A DNA stretch of 64,000 nucleotides from Protea cynaroides (Eukaryota > Streptophyta > Magnoliopsida > Proteales > Proteaceae). The DNA is taken from NCBI GenBank assembly GCA_028583415.1, contig CM053271.1, positions 91,964,584 through 92,028,583 on the forward strand. Direction: 5' to 3'. How positions within the stretch are numbered: position 1 is the first letter of the stretch; the number at the start of each line of letters is the position of its first letter. The notes under the pieces are model-generated. The model searched no databases. It saw only the letters and a list, made by a program, of their open reading frames with translations, and had not been told where the DNA came from. Positions 21,666 to 33,579 of the stretch are shown here, in pieces. The translations under genes were made by a program, and so were the position numbers.

Positions 21666-21935
21666 ACTCCAAGGGGGTAGCTGAGTCGGCAATGAGCCTA
21701 TGCCTCAGGAAGTGGAAGGTATTGAGTTCGACTCTTCTTACTGTCTTCGGACCACTCACATGGGATGTTATGTACTCTTTTTTTATTGCTATGGGTGCAA
21801 GTGGAATGGTTCTCATTCAACTCTAGAATGACCTAGTCCATGTGGTTGTGGGGTCAATATGGGCCCGTAAGATTAGTCAAGCCAAAGGTCTGGATACTCG
21901 TCGTTTGCAAAAAAAAAAAAAAAAAAAAAAGAATT
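21666..21935 (+). mobile_element. tRNA-derived SINE with poly(A) tail
   Basis: The head resembles a tRNA with polymerase III boxes: A-box-like 'tagctgagtcgg' at 21678-21689 and B-box-like 'gagttcgactc' at 21724-21734, spaced about 35 bp. The body ends in a run of about 22 A (21909-21930). 'tttcaata' flanks it at 21658-21665 and 21936-21943, a target duplication. It needs a LINE to move. Confidence 0.8.
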
Positions 21936-21943
21936 TTTCAATA

Positions 21944-23433
21944 TGTTCTTTTGTTCGTTGAAAATCCAACTGGAACTGCCTGAAAATTTTCCTCAAAGAC
22001 ATCCATAAGAATCTGGCAATTGGCAGAAATTAGGTGGACAACATCAAAGAATCTGGTAGACATCTTGAATTCGGTGGATTGACCATGTCCAGGAAACACT
22101 GGTTTGAGAATTGGGTACTCGAATTGTATATGGTGAAAAGTTTTTAATGTATATCTCTTCGGTTTGACTTGATTAGGCTTGATTGCTATTAGTTATGTAT
22201 GCATGTGATGTGTATATTAGTTTTTAGCTCAAACAGGTAGTCTTTAAGGATACCTCAAGAGAAGATGATTCGAATATCCATTAAAACTTATTTAATTTTC
22301 TTGTTTTATCTATAACATACTTGTGATTTGTTCATTGTTGTATGTTGTTATAGCGGAAATTAGATGGGTGACACCAAAATGTTGTCTCATGCGGAGTATG
22401 TTTTCATGAAAATGGACTCCGCTTGAATTGTTTTTGTTGATGAGCCACGGTTTCAACTATCATGAATTTGGTACCTAAAATAAATGAACCTATTTCCACA
22501 AGAAAATTTAGCAAATAAAAAAGAATATCCATGTAGTAATGGCCGCAAAACCTGGCCGCAAGGCCTTGCAGCCACGGCGGCATAGAGCCACAATCGGGAG
22601 TTGTTCGGTTCCTTGAAAAAATGGTGATCCTTCACAAGTTCTATCTTCTTTTTTTTTCAACTGTATCCCCTATGATGGTCAAACTAGAGACTGAGTTGTG
22701 GAAATTAAATCACTCATTGAGATTTTGATCTAATTTACTGTTGTTCCACTTGATTTGTCAACCTTATGTTATATTGTTAAAAGATGTGATACTATGGTTG
22801 ATTGGGACATACTGATGATATTCTAGTTCAAAGTATAGTTAATTTGATCTCAAAAGGAAAAAAGAAAGAAAAAAAAAAAAGAAGAAATCAACCCATTTAA
22901 TTGGACACCTCAATGTGATTTAGTATTATTCGCATGATTATCGAGTTTGGATTATGTTGTTCAAATATATAATACTATGCTCAATTAGGACACACAATTG
23001 ATATTGTAGGACAAAGTAGGTTTAATTTGATGAATTACAAAAGAATATTTTCCAAAAATAAAATTGTCCTTGCAACTATCACGGCCGCAAGGCCTTGCAA
23101 TCACGGCCGCATGGCCTTGTAGCCACATTAGTATAGCCGATCCAAAATTCTTAAAATCCATTCCAGGATTCCCAATCTTCAACCAATGCATCAAATACTC
23201 GTGTAATTTCTGATTTTGTGTTAGGATGTTGCTCCTTTTTTTCTTCAAATTTTTTTGTTTGATCAAAATATGTGTCATTAAATTTATTGAAGGCAAATGT
23301 GGATTTTTTTTTTATTTTAAAATGCGTGGTGGAGAATAGGGTTTCGTTTGAACTTATAAAAATACTTTTTTGTATATGAAACTGTATTATTATATGTTCA
23401 TTTTTATCTGTATATGTGGCTGCAAATCCATGA
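21944..23433. other. Intergenic with a local duplication and GC-rich motifs
   Basis: No gene. 22764-22858 and 22950-23043 are diverged direct copies ('tactatg…attagga/attggga', '…tttaatttgat'). Two GC-rich islands at 22541-22583 and 23082-23125 share the core 'ggccgcaaggccttgca'. Confidence 0.55.
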
Positions 23434-24950
23434 TGTTGGGAAAACCCACATCCTTAAATTGATTGATGATGACTTGAAGATATACTATCATCTTCCCTAA
23501 GATAGAATTTCAAGCTAAAGTCCACTTCAACCATACAAAGCAAAACCATGATGGTCCCTGGAGACAAATTCAAAACATTGACCAAGTTTGAAGTAATGAT
23601 CATTGAAAACAAAGTCAAAACAATTACCAAACTTGAAGAAATAAACATTAAAGACCAAGTCAAAACATTTACCAAGTTTTAAGTAAAGTGAAGAATCGAA
23701 GCTTCATGAGTAGTCAAATATCCAAGGTTTGAAGACCAAAACACTGTTGTGTTTGAAGATGAAAACTGTAATTTAGTCTTAGGTTATTTATGTAAAATAG
23801 TCCTGAGCTAGTCCAAATGCACTTGCATAATGTAACATCATGGCAGCACAAGCATCAATCCCGTGACCTAGAATGCCCTTAGGAGATGCAAATGATCATC
23901 CAAAAGAGCTAGAAAATTCAAATTTTAGATTAGCTCAAAACCAAGCGGACTAGGTTGAAAAACCTCCAATGAATGAAAACTCTCAATCATTGGTTGACCG
24001 CAAACTGACCCAATTGATCGGATCTATAAATCACATGACAGTCAAATCTACCCAAGTGTTCCTGAAATTGTGCAAACCTCTCCAACAATAACCGGTGAGC
24101 CTGACCAGCCGATCGAAGGCCATCAGCTGGAGACCAACCAGTCGACTAGTAATCGACCGTGTGGACATAAGCCTGTCCAACGGCTCTTTCATGGTTATAT
24201 TTACAACAGCCATGTTCTAGAGATCGATTGGATGACAAAGCGGTCGACTAGTACAGCTTAAAAATAGATCCGTTGAGAATCTTTTTTGCTTTTACTTAGA
24301 TCATTCCATAAGTCTATTAAGGACTCTTTTGAGGAAAAATAACACCAATTCACATACATTAAAAATATTTTCTTGACCTCCAATTGTAAAAAGCAATCAA
24401 TACAACATCAAAAAGATCAAGTGATTCAAGTGATTTTTGAAACTCAATTTCTCAAGCCTTCCAACAAATTTCCCTCAAACCTGAACCATCAAGAGAAGGC
24501 TTCATTATCTAAGAACATCATCATCATCATCATTACACATCGCAAGGAGTAGCATCACATTACACATCGCAAGGAGTAGCATCACGCCCCTTGTCTAGGT
24601 AAATTTTATATTTTTTTAATTTACTTGTAAGGATCCTATTATCCTAAAATATTATATAATTTCCTCTTGACCTTGAACGAAGATTAATGTAAGATTCTTC
24701 TTTACCGAAAATATTATATAAGAAGTGTTCTTCCCCACCTATTGAAAAGGAGGTTGCTGAAATCAATGATAGACTTGAAAATCTAGTAGACTAGCTTGTG
24801 GAGTGAATCCCAATGAATCACTGTAAATTCTTGTGCTGTGGTTTGGTATTAAAATTGTATTTATTTTATGAATTTTGGTTTAAATTATTGAAAAAAAAAA
24901 TTTTATCTGCAAAGAGAAGCTTATTTACTTCCCTCTAGGCTCACCTTACA
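23434..24950 (+). mobile_element. Probable solo LTR, 1.5 kb
   Basis: It starts TGTTGGGAAAACCC and ends CTCACCTTACA. It is flanked by catga (23429-23433) and catgc (24951-24955), a target duplication with one mismatch. The body contains several cgactagt/gtcgac words (24130-24255) and a 26-bp tandem pair. There is no internal coding region, tRNA site or polypurine tract. The superfamily is not certain. Confidence 0.5.
24533..24587. repeat. Tandem repeat, 26-27 bp, two copies
   Basis: 'attacacatcgcaaggag' followed by 'tagcatcac' occurs twice in tandem, preceded by a (catcat)n run. Confidence 0.85.
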
Positions 24951-24955
24951 CATGC

Positions 24956-26028
24956 AACCACGGCTGTAAGGCCATGCAGCCATGGCCACAAGACATAATA
25001 CTCTTAATGATTCCATTGTAAGATTAAGACATGTCTAAATAGTGAGCTGAAAAAATAATGACATAGTACTCTTAAAAAAATAGCTTATTTTCCCAATTTC
25101 ATTCTCATCTCATTCAACAAAACCAAATATTATACGGAATAGTTTGATCATATATAGCCAATCTCTGACAGTCAAAAAAATACAGCCGTTCTCTGAATAC
25201 AAAATCAAAGCTTCCACCATATAACTTCAATGATCTACATAGAAACCATATCTTACATCCAAAATAAGAAAATCAATCTGTCTTGATAGATTCGAACCAC
25301 CATCTCTTGGGGAATCCTTAAGTGGTTTACTTGTTTAAACTAAAGACTCGTATACATAATAATTAGAAGAACTCAGATAAAAGCCAGATTTTGATGAAAT
25401 CCAATCACAAGTATACAACCGGCGGTCAATTTAAGTTATCTATATTTTGTAGCTATATTAAGTATTGACCAGTACCTCTTCTGCAATGTTCTCTAAGCCA
25501 AAAAAGCCTCTTGCTTTCATTAGGGTGAGTACTTAAATATTAGATTGCCCAACTACAGATTAGTGAAATTTTTGTAACTAAAACTTGAAATAGAGGGAAA
25601 GAAGCCCTTAAAGATCCCAATATCCAACTTCAGAGAGATAGGGGGAAGATAATATATAGCCATAAGTCAGGATACGAATTCAAAATGTTAGTGACAGTGA
25701 CTGGATTAAGTGGGACAAAAGGGAGGAGGACCACATCATTTGCTACAATAACAAGAGAAACAACAGGTTGTTTCAAAACATGCAAGTGGAAGTTTTAAAG
25801 AAGCTTCTTGTTGTCAACAAGAAAGAACACATCATGGTTTGACTTTGATTTTTATTAGCAGCCAAGAAGTGCTAATGAAAATCCATTAGAAATTACAGAG
25901 AAAATAGAGACAAAATAAAATCCTTTAGAAAATACAGAGAAAGACCCAAGCATTATGAGATATAACCCAAGTTAGTCACATATAATATCAATGTAATAAT
26001 CTCTCTCTCTCTCTCGCTCTCTCTCTCT
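24956..26028. other. Intergenic, no gene seen
   Basis: AT-rich spacer. It begins with a third GC-rich motif (24955-24995, 'ggctgtaaggccatgcagcc') and ends in a (CT)n microsatellite (26001-26028) that served as the target of the next LTR. Confidence 0.6.
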
Positions 26029-28678
26029 TGTTGGCCATGTGTTGTCATTGTTGGTAACTTGGCTGATGTGGACAGTATCGACAGGTGACAGAATGTGTGT
26101 GGACCCCACTAGTGATGTGGACAGTACCCACATAGACAACATACTGATAGAAAGAGGAGAGAGAAAATGGAGAGAAAGTATGGGTCCCAGAGTGGGTCCC
26201 ATTCTTGGTTTAGCAAGAAGAGAGAGAGTGTGGACCCCACATGCAAGCTGACAATGATACAAGCGATATGACAGTGATACAGGCAATGTGACAGTGTTAC
26301 AGGTGATGTGACAGTGTTTATCACTGTGTTGGACACCTTCTGAAGCATGAAGAATAGAGAGAATCAGAAGAGAGAGAAAGAAGAGAGAGAATCAGAAGAG
26401 AGAGAAAGGGGAGAGAGAAAGAGGAGAGAGAAAATGGTGGGTGGGACCCACTGTACCTAGGTGGCATGCCACCATGGCAGCCAGCCTGGTCGAGGGCCAA
26501 GGCAGCCAGCCAGCAGGCCATGCCGCAAGGCAGCACAGCCCACAAGGCAACACAGCCCGCAAGGCCATGCCGCAAGGCAGCACAGCCCGCAAGGTAGCAC
26601 AGCCCGCAAGGCAGCACAGCCCGCAAGGTAGCACAGCCTGCAAGGCACCAGGCTCGCAAGCCATGCCGCAAGGCAGCAGGCTCGCAAGCCATGCCGCAAG
26701 GCAGCAGGCCCGCGCGCACGCATGCCCTCCCTCTGCGGTCCGCACACCAAATGTTTGAGAAATTTCCAGGAGAGAGAAAACCTCTCAGGAAATTTTCTCT
26801 ATAGAGTTTTTAACAAACTCTTAAAAGTTACAGAGGTCATTTTCATGTTTCACAGGGGCATTTTGGGCAGTTTGAAAAAGCCAAAATCCCATATCAACGG
26901 TCTAGATGAAGCCACGTCTTCATTGTTCCAATCGCACGGTCAGAAAAAAGGCGGGCTAAGGTGCTTCTCAGGCGGCGTTAATTGATACTCCCGCGCGGTT
27001 CGTGATTGGCCAGACGCAAGTTAAATCCATGAGCCGCGTTGCATGAAGGAGGTATTCTGATCCAGTGTGGTGCACGCACGGTACGACGGCGGCTCAGATC
27101 TCTATCCGATGGCCCTCATCAGCGCCGATCAAGACTGACGCAGATTGTGCTAATCGGAAGGCTCGTATTGAATCCCGCCTTTTTGACCTTGATCCAACGG
27201 CCGATTACGTAGATTCTCTGACGGACCAATCACGACTCGACAATGCAGTGGCGGCGGCGCTTCGGTGTTGCACAGGTACACGGAGCAGCGTCAAAAAATG
27301 CTCTTTGTTATGATTCTATTGGCCGAAACTGTAACGGCCATATCTCGGCCATCCGGAGTCCAAATCGGACGTTTCAAGTTGCTCCGAACTTGTTTTTGAA
27401 TGCTCTACCTATTGGAAAGGGTTGTGTGACGAAAAATGTTGTGGAGGCTCGGGTGATTGGCGAAAAACCTCTCTTGGAAGGCTTTGGTGAGTTCTAATGC
27501 ATTGAATACATACACCAACCTTCAAGGAGGTTATTGAGAGTCCATTGCAAGCTTGAGGATGATTGTGAGCCATTAATGGAGGTAATGAGAGCTTGGAAAA
27601 GAAGTTTCTCTTGTTTTGACTGAAATACCAAGCTAGGGTTTCGGTTTGATTTTATATGAAAGATTATTTTCTCTTATTTACATTATATGGATTGTGTGAG
27701 ATGCCATTGAGTCTATTGAAGACCTTAAAGAATGGTTGGCCATTAATGGTGATTGTGAAAGCTTAGAAAAGGCATGCACTCAAGGTGTTTGTTAAAATGC
27801 TAAAGAATAAAACAGAGACTACAGTGAGCCGTTGGAAGTACTGAATGGTGTATTGATGTTTTGAAGAAAAGGGGGAAGTGAAATGGAAAGGGAGGCTAGG
27901 GTTTGGGGTTGAAATTATTCATTGAAGATTCCAGTAGACCTGAGGGCTATGCCAGGCTTTACAGAGACATCCCAGAGTCTTCCCAGAGTATCAGAAAATG
28001 TCAGACAAGGGTTGTAAGATTCCTAACCCTGTATGTATTGCATTGTTTAATTCTTGTACTCAATATATGCTAGCTGTAGGTGGTAAATGATGAATGCCTA
28101 GCTAGTTGGGATTAAATTGTAGGGCATTGATATAAGCCCAAAAACTATTATTGTTTGCTTCCCGTGGGTGCGGGTTAAGTGTTTTGTGTGCAGCGAGTGC
28201 TGAGCACTGATACTTCGGTACCTGAATTATTGGCACATCTGTGCCCTCCTGGTTTTATGCTGGGTAAACTGGGTGTATGTACCCACTGCTGTGTAGTCAG
28301 CTAAAAGTTGAGTATTGAGTATATACGGAGCCTATAGGGCATTACTCCGTGGACTAGCCATCACATACTGTGGTGGTGAACCACGTATACCTCTGTGTTG
28401 TGGATGCCTTGTAAATGTGATTATCTGTATATTGTGAAGTGCGTGGAATGGCCTACAGGATGGGTATGCACAACATGGTAGACCTAGCCACTTTGTGGTA
28501 GTGAAGTGGTTGTGCATACGACTGTGTATGTGACAATTATAGTCAGTGATAGTGTGGTTGTGCTTAGTGAGTAAAGCATCAGATCAAAAGCAGTATTGGT
28601 CTTCAAGGAATTATTTGGGAAGAATTTTGAAAACACTAATTCACCCCCCCCCCTCTCAGTGTCAACCTGTGATCAACA
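26029..28678 (+). mobile_element. Solo LTR of the long-LTR copia family, plus strand
   Basis: 2650 bp, TGTTGGCC…GATCAACA, with the family landmarks: 'tgttgtcattgttgg' near the start, GAGA tract (26340-26440), GC-rich minisatellite, 'gagagagaaaacctctc' block, 'ggtggtgaacca' and terminal 'cacccccccccctctcagtgtc'. It is flanked by tctct (26024-26028 and 28679-28683), though inside a CT microsatellite. No internal region lies between the ends, hence solo. Confidence 0.85.
26510..26715. repeat. LTR minisatellite, 17-bp unit
   Basis: Tandem 'gcaaggcagcacagccc' with variants (aaggtagcac; gcaaggccatgcc). Open frames of 97-132 aa in three registers here are by-products of the repeat. Confidence 0.9.
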
Positions 28679-28702
28679 TCTCTCTCTCTCTCTCTCTCTC
28701 TC
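28679..28702. repeat. (TC)n microsatellite
   Basis: Twelve TC units directly after the solo LTR, continuous with the CT run at 26001-26028 before insertion. Confidence 0.95.
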
Positions 28703-29556
28703 TTGATAAGGAAAACTAGAGATGAAAACAGAAAACTCAACATGATGCTCACCCTCTACAAACATCAATTGTGTCTCTACAATTATACAAGGTAATACCA
28801 GAATGGCATCAAATTTTCAAAAGCAAGGGTAGAGATTACAGTCTAATGCTATTTCTTCGGATTGAAACCTTCTCTGACCTCTGTTTTGAATCCCTGAAAA
28901 TCCCTAGTCGATTCTGTAGTTTTGACATTTCCTAGCTGTATTAGCTTTACTGATATCTCAAGATCCAACCATCAGAATTTGATCAAATTTAACAGGCCTT
29001 CTTACATGTTAGAATGACCCTTCGACTACCATTACAAACCCATCAGAACTGTTTTGCTCAAATTATTAAAGCTTCTTTAATTCTGGTTCTAGGTTCCTTC
29101 CCTGCTAACTGAACATACATTTCACAAAGAGTGTGGTGTACCGTATATGCTGTATTATTTATTTTCAGGTTCGAATTGATTTTTAATCGGGTATCCGGCT
29201 AAGAATCGAATTCAAATTCAAAATTTTTTTTATACCTTGACGGATTTTGGATCGGATTCGGATAGGGTAATTAGAAATCAGATTCAAATTCGAATAGTGG
29301 TGTATCCTATTCAAATTCAATCTGTTTGCATCTCTAGATGTCATAAAACAACCACAATAGATTTGATTAAAATCACCAAGATGATTCGGTTTCAGCCTTG
29401 ATCATAACACTGGCATCCCAATTTAAAACAGGTTTGATTTCAGGAGTACATTTGTATCTTATGTTTGCAATTGTGGGTACTAACAGTTGGAAGTCGCACA
29501 AATTAGAGTTCATATCAACCCATTCTGATCCCCACATTGTGTGTAGTCATACTTAG
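28703..29556. other. Intergenic, no gene seen
   Basis: AT-rich. 29160-29345 is rich in 'gaattcaaattc' and 'ggattcgg' words and resembles 2700-2870; both end near 'catctcta(g)atg'. Probably two copies of one dispersed repeat. Confidence 0.5.
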
Positions 29557-31650
29557 TGTTGATCCTAGGTAGTCACTGAGAGATGGGGGGGAGGGGGGTG
29601 AATCAGTACCCTCAAAAACAATCCCACTGAGATGATCTGGCCTACTGCTTTGGAAACTGCTGCCAAGAGCTGTTGTTCACTGTGTGCTGCCTTGAGCTGT
29701 CAAATGAACTTTTCTCACTACCAATTTGTCAAACACATTTTGTGCACACACCAACCACACACCCACAGGTATCCATACCAGGGGCTTGGCCTGCCAAGTG
29801 TGTACACCCAGACCTGCAGCACATAGACTTCTATTCCACATACATAGGCATCCACATGTACAACCACAACACAGAATATAACGTGGTTCACCAAACACGC
29901 ACTGTGATGGCTAGTCCACGGGGTAATACCCTAACCAGGGTTTCATATTATACCCAATACACAACTATAATAAGTGAAGTTTGGCTGTTACAATAGCGAG
30001 GTGCCACACCACCAGGATAAGACGAGCTACAACTCGAATATGAGCTACAACCCATATGTCTGCTAAGCCCCAATCCAATAGACCAATAACAACAAATATT
30101 TTGATTACAAACCCTTCCCACTAAGCACAAACATCATACGAAGGGTTTGAGAGAGAGATTACCTTCCCGACGTAATCACTCCTTTTGTGGAACACTCTAA
30201 CGAGCTTGTTCACCACTTCTAATGGCCACTCATGCCATTTCTTCCACACCAACTTCTATGAGAGCTCAATAGAAGCTCAATGGAACTTTTCTTGTACCTT
30301 ACTGAGGCATAGATGACAGTAGGAACAATCTGGAATCCAAAAATCAAACCGAGATGCTCCAACAATAGTTTTTCAAAACCCTAGTTTTCTCGCACAACCA
30401 GACCTTCAACCTTGCTCCATAGGATTCTCCTTTGAAAATAGAGACCAGGGGAATTTGAATCATGTTGATCTGAGCTCGGACGGCCAATATATGGCCGATC
30501 AAAGTTCGGCTGCTCAGATAATTCAAAAAGGAATCTTCAGAGCTGATTCCATGTGCCGCGATACACCATAGCGCCGCCGCTACTGTCCCACCATACAACA
30601 TTGTCGAACTGTGATTGGCGGAGAGGGTATCTTGAGCAAATGGCCGTTGCATCTGTTAGATGGAGGCGGGGAAGACTCTTGGCCGTTCGATCTGGCTTCA
30701 TCGCGTCAGGCACGATTGGCAACTCTCGTAGCCACTGGATAGGCATTGAGTACCCAGCGTACCATACGTGCGCCACACCGAAGCAAAGAGTGATCTTCAT
30801 TCGTCACGACGCACCATTATAAATTTCTTTTGGCCAATCAGAGTGCCCGCGGGAGCATTTGACGCACCGCCTGCGAAGCACTGTAGCCCACATTTTTATC
30901 GGCCATCGGATAGGAATCTTGGTGGCGTGGCTCTTTACAAACCCTCGATTTCGGATCTATAATATTCTGACGGACCAAAATACCCCTGAGAATGAGTGGT
31001 ATTGCCCTGTAAGTCTAATTTTTTTCCAGAGACTTTTTCTTTTTAGATTTCTTTGCGGCAAAACGTCGAACACCTTGCGGGTGTTCGATGGTGCATGCGT
31101 GTGACACTTGCGCGCGCGCATGCATGCAGATCTGCTGGCTGGCTGCATGCTGGCCTTGCGAGGCTGGTTGCGTGCTGGCCTTGCGAGGCTGGTTGTGTGC
31201 TGGCCTTGCGAGGTTGGTTGCTTGCTTGCCTGGCGAGGCTGGTTGCTTGCTTGCCTTGCGAGGCTGGCTGCTTGCTGGCCTTGTGAGGCTAGCTGCATGC
31301 TGGCAGGCTATGCTGCCTTGTTGCTGGCCTGGTGCCGCAGGCCTCGGCCATGCTGGCCTGGGCTGGTGCCAAGGTGGCAAGCCACATCATATGGGACCCA
31401 CATGGTCCACCTTCTCTCTCTTCTTTCTCTCTCTTCTTTCTCTCTCCTCTTTCTCTTTCTTCTTTCTCTCTCTTCTTTTTCTTTCCTCTTCAAATCCTTT
31501 CTTCATGTTAGAGAACTGGAAAATTACTAGAGTACCCATACTGCTACTGGATTACACATATGCAAGCCATGGTTGCCAACAATGACAACTCACTTGGAAC
31601 TGCCCATGAATTTGCCTAAAGACTGCTCAACACTGGCCAAGGTTCCAACA
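29557..31650 (-). mobile_element. Solo LTR of the long-LTR copia family, minus strand
   Basis: 2094 bp; the plus-strand view starts tgttgatcc and ends ttccaaca. The poly-C terminal block appears inverted as 'gggggggaggggggtgaat' at 29585, 'gtggttcacc' near 29882, the GAGA tract as CT-rich DNA at 31413-31490, and 'gttgccaacaatgacaac' near 31571. Perfect target duplication cttag at 29552-29556 and 31651-31655. No internal domain. Confidence 0.9.
31115..31320. repeat. LTR minisatellite, 25-bp unit
   Basis: At least six tandem units of 'ctggccttgcgaggctggtt' plus 'gcgtg'. Long open frames on both strands here are by-products. Confidence 0.9.
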
Positions 31651-31655
31651 CTTAG

Positions 31656-32845
31656 TTACAAATGAAAATAGATTTTTTTCAATTGGTTTAATGACAAACA
31701 TTTGGTAAGAAAACTGTTGGGGTCTTGAAAATGAAGTTTTTTTTAGAGCAGCAGTCAAGTATTTCTTATGGTATGTGGATTGCTAATATCCATAGGAAAT
31801 GCTTGAATAGGAGGTTGTTTTTCCTTTCTTTTCTACTTGTCTTCAGAGGACTGGAGCCTTATACCTCAACATTATACACTTTGTGTCCGAACTCTTAACT
31901 TAAGTCCCTGCATGCACATAATATTCAAAGACCATTTTCATGTATCACATACTTTTTTGCATGTTGCTCGATAATATATTACCTTGGGTCATATCATATT
32001 TTGCACGTCACATTTCTTCCTCAGAATCCTTCGTGGAATTCAATCATATACACAGAAAATATCAAGTGTAGTATATGAGGTTACTTTTCAGCCCTACCCA
32101 GCATGTATATGATTGCAATAAATAAATTTTACAGAAAGCTGACTTCCACTAATTGTTGCCATCAAGATTTATAATGGAAATATATATTTAATTTTGAATG
32201 AAAATAAACTGTAGTTATCTCCTAGCATTGCTAATTCTATCAATACCATTCTAACTCTTTCATCTAAGATGCTTGCACAATTTATAAGACATGAAAATGG
32301 CATAAGGACTCGGGGTATTCAAATATCTCTTTTCTATTATTGTTATTACGATAAAAGACTTAACACAGGCATGTAGATAGTATTATCTATTCTGGCATCC
32401 CTTTTTTGCTACATGGCAGGCCAAGCAGGACCAATCAAGACCATTATATGGGGAGGTAACAACCTGCATTGTCCACATGTCAAGTTTGGGCCCTGCTTCT
32501 ATCATATGGCTGACCATGTCTTTCCTTTGGTTGAATGATATCAAAATCTTCAACGATTTGTAGCTTTAACCATTTTTCTTTACTTTGAGAGACAGGTTGA
32601 GTCTATCCGGACAGGCTGGTGTACGTAGCATAAAATTTGGACCATGCCTGACCTGCCATATGGCAGAGTTGCTGCCAGTGTTGCTAAAGGTAAGTAACTC
32701 TTGGCTGGTAGATACATCATGCATATATGCAGCAAGGTGTCTAGAAGTCTGCATGTAATATGTGATTGGCATTTGCGTATATGTTTCTTCGTGAGAAAAA
32801 AAAAATCTATTCAATTTGTATATAAACAAATAGAATGACCGGGAT
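31656..32845. other. Intergenic, no gene seen
   Basis: AT-rich spacer; no coding, RNA or repeat feature could be supported. Confidence 0.5.
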
Positions 32846-33579
32846 TTTTTTTTTTTTTTTTTTGTGCTAAAGATCAAGAAGAATATATTAATAAAAGAAA
32901 CAATGAAATACAAAGTATCCAAGAAAACCAGAACCTAGAGGATTCTCTTTCACCTTTGGTATTACCATATGCAGGAAAAGCACTAAAAATAAAAAATAAA
33001 AAATAAAAACCACACAAAAACAAGGATACTCCTGAACATCCCAACCAACTTCCCTCGTGAAAGACTGAGAGACAATATTCGAATCACTTGAATTCTTGCT
33101 TCGAACAGCCACTCAGATAAGGATCAGCTATGACATTCCCCTCACGGAAGTAGTGAGTGATTCACCATTGAATCTACGCCACATAAGATAGAGCTTTCAT
33201 AGTAAAAGCCATTTTCCATTGATCCTTCTAATGTTCCAGAAAAATACCTTCACTGAAAACGTTTAGGAATGGTTGTCTGAGACAATCATCTCGGCGACTA
33301 CAGGGCGGCCTCCACCAAGCAAGCTCCCTGTGATTAATCAAATCAACCAGTCCCTCAGAATAAACTGACATTGATCCTTGATCTGAGTCCGAGGCCTCAC
33401 CCTCCATATTATGACTTCCCATTATGGCAGGACATATACTGACCGCAATATTCCTCATAGGAGATGTTACAGGAAGACAGTCACCGACCTCCATATTCCT
33501 ACTCATAGGAGATGTTTCAAGTAAATAAACCATGAGGGGGAACAGTCCCATGGACGCCAGTGAGGGGTCTTCTCCCACA
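32846..33579 (-). pseudogene. LINE 3' end with RNase H remnant, minus strand
   Basis: A 17-18 base T-run (32846-32863) is the poly(A) of a minus-strand LINE. Its 3' UTR shares 'gtaataccaaaggtg' and 'ctttagcac' before the tail with the LINE at 13747-14966, so they are one family. Reading minus, V-D-L-I-N-H near 33345 and 'ITHYFREGN' near 33155 match the RNase H segments 'VGLLNK' and 'ITHCFRE' of the other copy, in different frames and with stops. The 5' side is cut at 33580 by the copia LTR. Confidence 0.65.

Noticed and set aside
26321..26758. Ala/Gly/Cys-rich frames of 97-132 aa
   Set aside because: By-products of the 17-bp LTR minisatellite.
31115..31320. CRISPR-like regular repeat array
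   Set aside because: Units are directly tandem without unique spacers, inside a plant LTR.
30957..31585. Leu/Cys/Trp-rich frames of 113-165 aa on both strands
   Set aside because: By-products of the 25-bp LTR minisatellite; no signal of a real membrane protein beyond repeat composition.
33228..33578. 116-aa minus frame as a host protein
   Set aside because: Parts match LINE RNase H segments in mixed frames and it lies just upstream of a LINE poly(A).
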